In this document: piece after piece, positions 1-7,024 of the stretch | Layout of the letters: each line of letters opens with the position of its first letter | Position numbering within the stretch: position 1 is the stretch's first letter | NCBI GenBank assembly: GCA_026786045.1 | Contig: JAJAYV010000098.1 | Span: 1-8,981 of the forward strand | Source: Frankiaceae bacterium | GTDB lineage: Bacteria > Actinomycetota > Actinomycetes > Mycobacteriales > SCTD01 | Length of the DNA stretch: 8,981 nucleotides | Direction: 5' to 3' | Notes under the pieces: model-generated | The model's database searches: none | Told to the model about the DNA's origin: nothing | Seen by the model: the letters and a program-made list of their open reading frames with translations, nothing else | Position numbers and translations under genes: made by a program

Positions 1-2769
1 GGCCGCAGCCGCGGCGGCCGCATCGTCGGGCACGAGCCGGGTGACCTCGTCCGGGACGTCGACCACCGGCGGGGTGGGCTGACCGACCGCACTGCGGTAG
101 CGCTCGGCGTCGCGGGCGTCGCGCCGCCGGTGGACGACGTCGCCGACGCGGCCGGCGAGCGCGGTGCGCTCCTTGGCGGACAGGCCGGAGGCGAAGCGGT
201 CCAGCACGTCGTGCAGCACCCGGTCGCGCTCTGCCTCGAGAAGACGGTCACGCTGCTCGAGGTAGGCGACGAGCACCTTGCCGGCGCGCGAGAGGCGGTC
301 GGTCCCGGAGTCGAGTCCGTCGCGGGCGCCCTCCACCTCGTCGGCGGCGCGGGCCAGCTCCTCGCGGACCTGCGCCAGCTGCACCTCGATCTCGGTTCGC
401 ACGTCGCGCACGACGTTCTCGGCCACGGCCTTCGCGCCCTGCACGACCTCGAAGGTGCGCGTGGGCCACTCGGCCCGGAAGCCCTCGACGGCTTCGGTCA
501 GCCCGTCCTGGGCGTCGGCCAGCTCGCCGAGTCCCTGCACCGACCGCTCTGTGGTGGACGTAGACAGCCCCACCGTGACGTCGAGCTCGGCCAGCCGCTG
601 CTGCACGTCGGCCGCCGTCTCGTCGACCGTCGTGTCGAGCACGGTGAGCCTCTCGGCCAGCGCGGCGAGCTGCTCCGAGGTGCGGGTGATGAGCTCCTTG
701 CGCAGTTCGCGGGCCGCTTCGACGACGTCGTCGCGGACGACCTCGAGCAGCCCGCCGAGCTCCTCGCGCTGGGTGCGCACGACGTCGGACAGCGCGAGCA
801 GCCGTCCCCCCGCCTCGCGGGTGCTGTCCTTGGACTGGCCGACCGTCACGCCGAGCTGGTCGACGCGGCCGCCGACGCCCGCGAGGCCGCTGTCCACGGC
901 GGTCTCGAGACCCACGAGCCGGTCGAGCACGTCGGCCGACAGCCGGGAGCTGCGTTCCCCGAGCGCTTCCGCGAGCTCGGCCACGCGCGCCGCGACGTCA
1001 GAGCTGACGGCGGCGGTGCTCTCGCTGATGGTCGCCTCGAGGGCGGCGTTGCGAGCGCGGACGGTCGTCTCGAGCGAGCCGACCCGCTCGTCGACGGTCG
1101 CGCGCACCGCGGCGAAGCGCTCGCCCAGCGCGGTGAGCTGCTCGTCGGCGCGGGCCAGCAGCGCCGCCTGCAGATCCTCGGTCGTCGTGGCGACGGTGCC
1201 GCGCAGCTCGTCGAGCGTGCGGCGGACGTCGTCGCTGGCTGTCGCGAGCACCGACAGCCGCTCGCCGCCCTCGCGCGTGCTGGCGGTTGCCCCGGTGACG
1301 TCGGCGGTCAGGCCGGCCAGGCGCTCCGCGACCCCGACGTGCTGCTCCTCGATCCGGGCGAGCAGGTCCTCCCGCAACGCGCGGGTGACCTCGGCGACCT
1401 CGGTGCGCGTGTCCGTCATCGCGGCGCGGAGCACCTCGACGCTGTCGCTCGTGGAGGCGACCAGCCGGTCGCGCAGCTCCTCGACCGTCGTCGTCAGGTC
1501 GCCGCGGAGCGCGCGCAGCGCCTCGCTGGTCGCCGTGCCGGCGACGGCCACCTCGTCGACGCGCGGGGCGAGCGTGCCGATCTCGGTCGCGACGTCGCTG
1601 CGCAGCACGGTCATCGCGGCGGTGAGCTGCGACCGCACGCCGTCCACGCGCCCCTCGACGGAGGACTGCAGGCCCGACAGCTGTCCGGCGGCCACGTCGT
1701 CGCGAGCGACCAGCTCGGTGCGCAGGGCGACCACCGCGCCACTGAGCCGCTCCACGACCTCGTCGAGCTCGGCCCGGGTCTCGTCGCGGCTCTCGGCCAG
1801 CGCGCCGGTCACCGACGCGCCGAGCCCGGACACCGAGCGGTCCAGGACGTCGCCGAAGCCGTCGAGGGCGCTGCGGACGGTCGCAGCCAGCTCGGTGACG
1901 GCGGTGCGGTTCTCGGCGGCCTCGCTGCGGGCCGTCTCGAGGGCGCCGAGGACGTCGCGGCGCAGCTCGTCGTTGCGGATCCGCAGCACGTCGGACAGCC
2001 GGTCGAACAGCGCGTCCTCGAGCTCGGACATGCGCGTCTCGGTGACGTCGCGCACCCGGCCGACCAGCCGCTCGGCGGAGTCGCGGCCCTCGTCGGCGAT
2101 CCGTTTGTCGAGGTCGCGGACGGTGGTGGTGAGGGTGCCGAGCAGGTCGGTGGTGGTGCTGGCGCCGTCGCGGGCGAGCGCCTCGATCCGCTCGCTGAGC
2201 GCGTCCAGGGCGTCCTCGAGCACGGCCATGCGCGACTCGAGCGCGCCGCGGGCGTCCTCGAGCGCGCTCTGGGTGGCCGCGGCGGTCTCGGCCTCGCGGG
2301 CGAGCGCGCTGCCGACCGACTCGGCGACGACGTCGACGCGCTGCCCCACGACGGCGGCGAGGCGGTCGGTGAGCTCGTCGATCCGCTGACCGGTGCGGGT
2401 CGGGACGGCGTCGAGCCCGTCGCGCAGCTCGCGGGCCAGGCTGGGCAGGCCGTTGCGGACGTCGTCGACCCGGCCACCGACCCCGTCGATACGGGTGCTG
2501 AGCTCGGCGACGCGGAGCACCAGGGTGGCGGTCTCGTTTCGGCTGGCCGCCACCGAGCCGGTGAGCCTCCCGCCGAGGCCGTCGAGGTCACTGCGGACCG
2601 CACCGGTCTCCGAGCGCAGCGAGCCGAGTTCTGCTCGTACGGCACCGATCTCGGCGCGGAGGGCCCCGACGAGCGCGGCAACGGCAGCGCCCTCGGGCTC
2701 GTCGCTGGAGGCGGCGGCCAGCTGCTCGATCCGCCGCGTCAGCGCCTCGGGGTACTCAGCGGTGCTCAC
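1..2769 (-). CDS. Long coiled-coil protein, C-terminus beyond the left edge
   Basis: I read every codon of this frame and found no stop from the GTG at 2769 down to position 1, so at least 923 residues are coded. The start is backed by GGGAG six bases upstream, and the protein opens STAEYPEALTRRIEQL. Residues 33-69 are near-perfect heptads (IGAVRAE, LGSLRSE, TGAVRSD). The rest is dominated by Ala, Leu, Val, Glu, Asp, Arg, Thr and Ser. I saw no Cys, only one Trp (about residue 768), no signal peptide and no membrane segment, so a cytoplasmic, mostly helical rod is expected. From about residue 824 the sequence is more charged and varied (DRLSRAGKVLVAYLEQRDRL, then SAKERTALAGRVGDVVHRRR), and an Ala run reaches the edge. 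The gene starts 57 bases after fbiC on the same strand. I recognise no specific family. A scaffold or cytoskeleton-like role is only a guess. That it is a real gene is fairly sure. Confidence 0.85.
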   Translation of the reverse strand, partial: MSTAEYPEALTRRIEQLAAASSDEPEGAAVAALVGALRAEIGAVRAELGSLRSETGAVRSDLDGLGGRLTGSVAASRNETATLVLRVAELSTRIDGVGGRVDDVRNGLPSLARELRDGLDAVPTRTGQRIDELTDRLAAVVGQRVDVVAESVGSALAREAETAAATQSALEDARGALESRMAVLEDALDALSERIEALARDGASTTTDLLGTLTTTVRDLDKRIADEGRDSAERLVGRVRDVTETRMSELEDALFDRLSDVLRIRNDELRRDVLGALETARSEAAENRTAVTELAATVRSALDGFGDVLDRSVSGLGASVTGALAESRDETRAELDEVVERLSGAVVALRTELVARDDVAAGQLSGLQSSVEGRVDGVRSQLTAAMTVLRSDVATEIGTLAPRVDEVAVAGTATSEALRALRGDLTTTVEELRDRLVASTSDSVEVLRAAMTDTRTEVAEVTRALREDLLARIEEQHVGVAERLAGLTADVTGATASTREGGERLSVLATASDDVRRTLDELRGTVATTTEDLQAALLARADEQLTALGERFAAVRATVDERVGSLETTVRARNAALEATISESTAAVSSDVAARVAELAEALGERSSRLSADVLDRLVGLETAVDSGLAGVGGRVDQLGVTVGQSKDSTREAGGRLLALSDVVRTQREELGGLLEVVRDDVVEAARELRKELITRTSEQLAALAERLTVLDTTVDETAADVQQRLAELDVTVGLSTSTTERSVQGLGELADAQDGLTEAVEGFRAEWPTRTFEVVQGAKAVAENVVRDVRTEIEVQLAQVREELARAADEVEGARDGLDSGTDRLSRAGKVLVAYLEQRDRLLEAERDRVLHDVLDRFASGLSAKERTALAGRVGDVVHRRRDARDAERYRSAVGQPTPPVVDVPDEVTRLVPDDAAAAAAA

Positions 2770-2775
2770 GTCCCA

Positions 2776-2780
2776 CTCCC
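2776..2780 (-). promoter_or_regulatory. Ribosome binding site of the coiled-coil gene
   Basis: On the minus strand GGGAG stands six bases before the GTG at 2769. It is the best Shine-Dalgarno match in the 57-base gap after fbiC and decides the start of the coiled-coil gene. Confidence 0.55.
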
Positions 2781-2826
2781 AGGCTCGAGGTGAGCGCAGC
2801 GTAGTGGCGGGAGGACGTCCCGGCCG

Positions 2827-5319
2827 TCAGGCCAGCGGGAGCACCACGCGCTCCTTCCGGGCGGCCCCCCAGCGCTCCTGCGGCACCGTCCCGTACGTCG
2901 TCGTCCGCTGCCGCGGGGTGCGGCCGGCGTCGCGGACCATCGCCTCGAGGTCCTCGACTGACTTGCGCGAGCCGTACGCCGAACCGGCCATGCGGCTGAT
3001 CGTCTCCTCCATGAGTGTGCCGCCGAGGTCGTCCACGCCGCCGGCCAGCACGGCCGCGCACTGGTCGGGGCCGAGCTTCACCCAGGACGCCTGCACGTGG
3101 TCGATCCGGCCGTGCAGGAGCAGCCGGGCGACGGCGTGCACCGCGCGGTTGTCCCGCGCGGTCGGCCCCGGCCGCGCGACGCCCGCGAGGTAGATGGGCG
3201 CGGAGGTGTGCACGAACGGCAGCGGCACGAACTCGGTGAAGCCGCCGCTGTCGCCCTGCAGCTGCGCGAGCAGCTGCAGGTGCGCGACCCAGTGGTGCGG
3301 CTGGTCGACGTGGCCGTACATCATCGTGCTGGTCGTCGGGATCCCGAGCCGGTGCGCCGTGGTGACGACCTCGATCCACTGCGCGGTCGGCAGCTTGCCC
3401 TTGGTGAGCACCCACCGGACGTCGTCGTCGAGGATCTCCGCGGCCGTCCCCGGCAGGCTGTCGACGCCCGCGTCGCGCGCCGCGGAGAGGAAGTCAGCGA
3501 TCGACAGCGACATCCGGGCCGCGCCGTTGACGACCTCCATCGGGCTGTACGCGTGCAGGTGCAGCCCCGGGGCGGCGCCCTTCACGGCGCTGGCCAGGTC
3601 GAGGTAGGCCGACCCGGGCAGCTGCGGGTCGATACCGCCCTGCATGCAGACCTCGGTCGCGCCGACGTCCCACGCCTCGGCGGCCCGCTGCCCGACCTCC
3701 TCCAGCGACAGGGAGTAGGCGTCGCTGTCGGTCCGGCGCTGCGCGAAGGCGCAGAAGCGGCAGCCGGTGTAGCAGACGTTGGTGAAGTTGACGTTCCGGT
3801 TCACGACGTAGGTGACGTCGTCGCCGACAGTGTCGCGGCGCACGTCGTCGGCAAGCGCGCAGACGGCGTCGAGCTCGGGCCCGTCGGCAGTGATGAGGGC
3901 CAGCGCCTGCTCGGCGGTCAGCGCCGCCGGCCGGTCACGGGCGACCCGGAGCGCTGCGGCGACGTCGCCGTCCAGCCGCGCGACGACAGCCGGGACCGAC
4001 TCGCGCACCGCGTCCCAGTCGCCGTACACGTCGTCGAAGTCCGAGCGCCGGTCTGCGGTGCGGCCGCTGGTGTCGACGGTCGCGTGCAGGTCCGTGCGGC
4101 CGCTGCTCGTCAGCCCGCCGTCGGGCTCCTGCCACGGCAGCCCCTTCGGGAGGACGTCGGCGGCGAGTCCGTCGGGGCCGGCGAGCGCGTCGACGTGCGC
4201 GGCCAGCCGCGGGTCGAGCCACGGCTCGGCCAGGTAAGGCGGGTGGGCGGTCAGCCGCTCGCGCAGCGCGAAGCCGGACTGCTCGGTCATCCGGGCGAGC
4301 GCCTCGATCTGCGGCCAGGGCCGCTCGGGGTTGACGTGGTCGGGGGTCAGCGGCGAGACGCCGCCCCAGTCGTCGACGCCGGCGCGCAGCAGCAGCCCGG
4401 TCTCGGTGAGGTCGACGAGGTTGGGCGGCGCCTGCACGCGCATCCTCGGCCCCATCACCACGCGGGTGACGGCGATCGCGGCGAGGTACTCGTCCATCGA
4501 CGCATCGGGGACCGACCGCATCGCGGTGTCGTCCTTGGCGCGGAAGTTCTGGACGATCACCTCCTGCACGTGGCCGTGCCGTCGGTGCGCCGCACGGATC
4601 GCGAACACCGTCTCGGCGCGGTCGCGCAGCGTCTCGCCGATGCCGACGAGCAGGCCGGTGGTGAACGGCACCGCGTGCCGGCCGGCGTCCTCGAGCACGC
4701 GCAGGCGCACCGCGGGGTCCTTGTCCGGCGAGCCGTCGTGCGCCTTCACGTGCGCCGTCGTCTCGAGCATCATCCCCATCGACGGGGCGACCGGCTTGAG
4801 CCGCTGCAGCTCGGCCCACGTCATGACGCCGGGGTTGAGGTGCGGCAGCAGGCCGGTCTCCTCCAGCACCGCCACGGCGCAAGCGCGGACGTAGGCCAGC
4901 GTGCTGTCGTAGCCCGCCTCGTCGAGCCAGTCCCGCGCGGCGTCCCACCGGTCCTCCGGGCGGTCGCCGAGGGTGAACAGCGCCTCCTTGCAGCCCAGCG
5001 CCGCCCCTTGGCGGGCGATGTCCAGCACCTCCTCCACCGACAGGTACGGCGTGGGCAGCCGACCGGGGACGGTCGCAAACGTGCAGTAGTGGCAGCGGTC
5101 GCGGCACAGCCGCGTGAGCGGGATGAACACCTTCCGGGAGTACGTGACGACGCCCGGGCGTCCCGCGTCGACCAGCCCGGCGTCGCGCACGCGGCCCGCG
5201 ACGGCGAGCAGCGCGTCGAGCTCCTCGCCCCGCGCGCCGAGCAGGACGGTGGCCTCGTCGACGTCGAGGGCCTTGCCGTCCCGAGCCCGCGCCAGCGCGC
5301 GCCGCATTCCGGACTCCAT
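2827..5319 (-). CDS. fbiC: FO synthase, fused CofG-CofH (7,8-didemethyl-8-hydroxy-5-deazariboflavin synthase)
   Basis: FbiC is a two-domain radical SAM enzyme that builds FO, the deazaflavin chromophore of F420, from tyrosine and the flavin precursor 5-amino-6-ribitylaminouracil in the cytoplasm. The 830 residues match the usual actinobacterial length (about 850 in mycobacteria). The N-terminal CofG half has its [4Fe-4S] CX3CX2C motif at C72, C76 and C79 (CRDRCHYC), followed by KEALFTLGDRPE, SPDKDPAVRLR and GVSPLTPDHVNPERPWP. The C-terminal CofH half has its own motif at C516, C520 and C523 (CYTGCRFCAF), then GATEVCMQGGIDP, PGTAAEILDD and GGTLMEETISRMAGS. No key residue is missing. About 22 residues follow the QRTTTY sequence close to which the mycobacterial protein ends. 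ATG 5319 has weak AGGG seven bases upstream. ATG 5307, four codons in, has GGAG six bases upstream and is a possible alternative. The start lies 9 bases after the membrane-protein stop, suggesting one transcript. Confidence 0.97.
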   Translation of the reverse strand: MESGMRRALARARDGKALDVDEATVLLGARGEELDALLAVAGRVRDAGLVDAGRPGVVTYSRKVFIPLTRLCRDRCHYCTFATVPGRLPTPYLSVEEVLDIARQGAALGCKEALFTLGDRPEDRWDAARDWLDEAGYDSTLAYVRACAVAVLEETGLLPHLNPGVMTWAELQRLKPVAPSMGMMLETTAHVKAHDGSPDKDPAVRLRVLEDAGRHAVPFTTGLLVGIGETLRDRAETVFAIRAAHRRHGHVQEVIVQNFRAKDDTAMRSVPDASMDEYLAAIAVTRVVMGPRMRVQAPPNLVDLTETGLLLRAGVDDWGGVSPLTPDHVNPERPWPQIEALARMTEQSGFALRERLTAHPPYLAEPWLDPRLAAHVDALAGPDGLAADVLPKGLPWQEPDGGLTSSGRTDLHATVDTSGRTADRRSDFDDVYGDWDAVRESVPAVVARLDGDVAAALRVARDRPAALTAEQALALITADGPELDAVCALADDVRRDTVGDDVTYVVNRNVNFTNVCYTGCRFCAFAQRRTDSDAYSLSLEEVGQRAAEAWDVGATEVCMQGGIDPQLPGSAYLDLASAVKGAAPGLHLHAYSPMEVVNGAARMSLSIADFLSAARDAGVDSLPGTAAEILDDDVRWVLTKGKLPTAQWIEVVTTAHRLGIPTTSTMMYGHVDQPHHWVAHLQLLAQLQGDSGGFTEFVPLPFVHTSAPIYLAGVARPGPTARDNRAVHAVARLLLHGRIDHVQASWVKLGPDQCAAVLAGGVDDLGGTLMEETISRMAGSAYGSRKSVEDLEAMVRDAGRTPRQRTTTYGTVPQERWGAARKERVVLPLA

Positions 5320-5328
5320 GCGCCGACC

Positions 5329-6447
5329 CTACGTGCGGGTCCCGCGCACGGGTCGGGCGGCGAGCGCGACGACCAGCTCCAGCGGACCCTTCCCGACCGC
5401 CCTGCGCCACAGCACCGCCAGCAGCAGGCCGCCGACCACCTGCAGCAGGTAGTAGCGGGTCGGGTCGTCGGCGTCGGTCGCGCCGAGCACCCATACGTGA
5501 GCGGTGTAGAGGGTCAGCGGCATGGAGCCGGCCGCGGCCAGCGGGTGCAGCAGCAGAGGTGCCGCTCCCGCCACCAGCAGCGCGAGCCCGAGCACGAGCA
5601 GCGCCGTGCCGGTGGTCGCGGTCAGGTCGAGCGGCGTCGTGCTGTGCGGGGCGTCGGTCGCCAGCCACCACGGGGTCGTCGTCGGGACCGAGCCGAAGCG
5701 GCCCTCGCCGACGACCTCCTCGACCCTCGCGCCGGGTGGCAGCCGAAGCTGCGCGGCGATCCGGTCGTCGCCGCCGAGCGGCCCGAGCAGGAGCGCACTG
5801 AGCCCGTGCGCGGCCAGCGCGAGAGCGGCCCCGGCGCCGGCCAGCAACAGCGCGGTGCGGGTCCGCTGCAGGGCGAGCCGGCCGACAGCCATGCCGACGA
5901 GGAGGTAGACGATCCACGAGGTCGCCGGGTAGTAGCCGGTCACGAGCAGCTCGCTGAGCAGCTGCCCCGGCTCGGCCAGGTCCCCCAGGACGGGGCTGGC
6001 GGTGTCGCGCTCCGGCAGCTCGTCGCGGACGGCGAGGCTCACGAAGGGGACGACGACGGCGACGACCGCGGCGCTCGCGAGCAGCAGCCGGGGGCCGGCC
6101 CGCAGCCACGGGAGCGCGAGCACGAACAGCACGGCGTAGTAGGCAAGGATCACCGCGACGCCGCTGCCGGCGTCGCCGAGCCACAGCCCGACGAGCCCGA
6201 TGAGCACCGACCGGACGACGAGCGCGAGTGCGTCGCGCGTCCCCGGCCGGCGGTACGCCAGGGCGAGCCCGACGCCCGCCAGTACGGCGAAGAGCGCGGC
6301 GGAGCGGCCGGCGAAGACCTCGTCGGTCCACGACGCGGAGCCGTCCGGGTCCTCGACGGGCAGGACGTGCACGGCCGCCATGCCGAGCAGCGCGACCCCG
6401 CGCGCGACGTCGACGCCGGCGATGCGGGACGGGGCACGGCGCAGCAC
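5329..6447 (-). CDS. DUF418/acyltransferase-like multi-pass membrane protein
   Basis: The 372-residue product opens MLRRAPSRIAGVDVARGVAL, followed by LLGMAAVHVLP. This is the typical first helix of DUF418 and heparan-alpha-glucosaminide N-acetyltransferase-like membrane proteins. I count about ten hydrophobic helices, near residues 16-30, 48-65, 73-91, 96-114, 120-140, 177-193, 199-222, 280-307, 309-323 and 332-347. The segment MPLTLYTAHVWVL and the late GKGPLELVV fit the conserved C-terminal part of DUF418. A more polar, presumably extra-membrane stretch lies near 224-278. The substrate is unknown; acyl transfer to a cell-envelope molecule is a family-level guess. The stop is 9 bases before fbiC, so the two are probably co-transcribed. 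The frame stays open far upstream, but that part is opposite the XdhC gene. GTG 6447 is preferred because it places the conserved helix close to the N-terminus. ATG 6498 (389 residues) is the alternative and would overlap the divergent start. Function is uncertain, existence is not. Confidence 0.85.
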   Translation of the reverse strand: MLRRAPSRIAGVDVARGVALLGMAAVHVLPVEDPDGSASWTDEVFAGRSAALFAVLAGVGLALAYRRPGTRDALALVVRSVLIGLVGLWLGDAGSGVAVILAYYAVLFVLALPWLRAGPRLLLASAAVVAVVVPFVSLAVRDELPERDTASPVLGDLAEPGQLLSELLVTGYYPATSWIVYLLVGMAVGRLALQRTRTALLLAGAGAALALAAHGLSALLLGPLGGDDRIAAQLRLPPGARVEEVVGEGRFGSVPTTTPWWLATDAPHSTTPLDLTATTGTALLVLGLALLVAGAAPLLLHPLAAAGSMPLTLYTAHVWVLGATDADDPTRYYLLQVVGGLLLAVLWRRAVGKGPLELVVALAARPVRGTRT

Positions 6448-6496
6448 GCCCCCAGTGTCGGTGGGCGGGCCGCGCGACGCCGGGCAGACTGGCCCC
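6448..6496. promoter_or_regulatory. Divergent start region between the membrane-protein gene and the XdhC-like gene
   Basis: This 49-base gap must hold the promoters of both gene groups unless they lie inside the genes. On the plus strand CAGACT (6485-6490) ends six bases before ATG 6497. On the minus strand GACACT (6459-6454) ends six bases before GTG 6447. Both fit a loose nAnnnT -10 element placed for leaderless transcription, which is common in Actinomycetota, and neither start has a good Shine-Dalgarno sequence. I see no convincing -35 hexamer on either strand, so this is only a candidate. Confidence 0.3.
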
Positions 6497-7024
6497 ATGG
6501 CCCACACGCACTCCCCTGACGCCGAGACCGACATCGCCTGCGCCATGGCGCACGGGGAGGTCGAGGCCCGCACCGGCGAGCGCCGGCTGGTGGCCGTCTT
6601 CGCCTCGCCGGTGGCGACGCAGCTCGTGCACCTCGCGGCGCACGTCGGCTTCGAGTGCATGGTGCTCGACCCGGCCGGCGACCTCGAGGGCGTGCGCAGC
6701 GTGCGGACCGCGGCCGAGGCCGGCATCGACGAGCACACCGACGTCGTGGTCACCGACCACGACCGGGCCGAGCTGGGCGACGTGCTCGCCGCGGTGCTCC
6801 GGACCCCGGCCCGCTGGGTCGGCGTGATGGGCAGCCCGCGGCACACCGCGCCGCACATCGCCGCGCTGCAGGAGCGCGGTGTGCCGGAGGACCAGATCGC
6901 CCGCGTGCACCGGCCGATCGGACTCGACATCGGCTCGCGGGCACCGGCCGAGATCGCTGTCTCGACGGTGGCCGGCCTGCTCGCCGCCCGGAGCGGCCGC
7001 GCCGGCGGAACCTACCGCGCGTGA
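6497..7024 (+). CDS. XdhC-like Rossmann-domain protein (C-terminal domain only)
   Basis: The product is 175 residues. Residues 107-164 match the C-terminal Rossmann domain of XdhC/CoxI proteins: WVGVMGSPRHTAPHIAAL, then VHRPIGLDIGSRAPAEIAVS. Full XdhC proteins help deliver or sulfurate molybdenum cofactor for xanthine dehydrogenase-type enzymes and have an additional N-terminal domain. That domain is absent here, and the first 30 residues are a short polar leader. The family's glycine-rich nucleotide-binding turn, expected near residues 34-40, reads VFASPVAT and lacks the glycines, so binding may be altered. The stop codon shares bases with the fbiA start (GTGA, 7021-7024), which implies translational coupling and a job connected with F420 rather than molybdenum, although that is inference. 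No clear Shine-Dalgarno precedes ATG 6497, so a leaderless message is possible. ATG 6545 would also keep the domain. Family is fairly sure, role unknown. Confidence 0.85.
   Translation: MAHTHSPDAETDIACAMAHGEVEARTGERRLVAVFASPVATQLVHLAAHVGFECMVLDPAGDLEGVRSVRTAAEAGIDEHTDVVVTDHDRAELGDVLAAVLRTPARWVGVMGSPRHTAPHIAALQERGVPEDQIARVHRPIGLDIGSRAPAEIAVSTVAGLLAARSGRAGGTYRA

Noticed and set aside
278..2389. Plus-strand Ser/Arg-rich open frame of 703 codons
   Set aside because: The composition (mostly Ser, Arg, Ala, Thr) is typical of an off-frame reading of GC-rich coding DNA.
130..2793. Plus-strand open frame of 887 codons
   Set aside because: It is codon-aligned antisense to the coiled-coil gene. In GC-rich DNA Leu CTC and Glu GAG complement each other, and TTA, CTA and TCA are absent, so the opposite strand stays open. 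Its translation is low-complexity with no recognisable motif, whereas the minus frame has heptads, a good ribosome binding site and a start just after fbiC.
2770..2826. Terminator or promoter between fbiC and the coiled-coil gene
   Set aside because: There is only an 8-base palindrome GGACGTCC and a TACGCT hexamer without a correctly spaced -35. There is no stem with a T tract.
3097..6519. Plus-strand open frame of 1140 codons opposite fbiC and the membrane gene
   Set aside because: It is antisense to clearly identified genes and rich in Arg, Gly, His and Gln without any domain, so it is a GC-driven shadow.
6448..6930. Upstream extension of the membrane-protein frame to 6930
   Set aside because: That part lies opposite the XdhC-like gene and adds residues with no hydrophobic or family pattern. 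The conserved DUF418 start fits GTG 6447.
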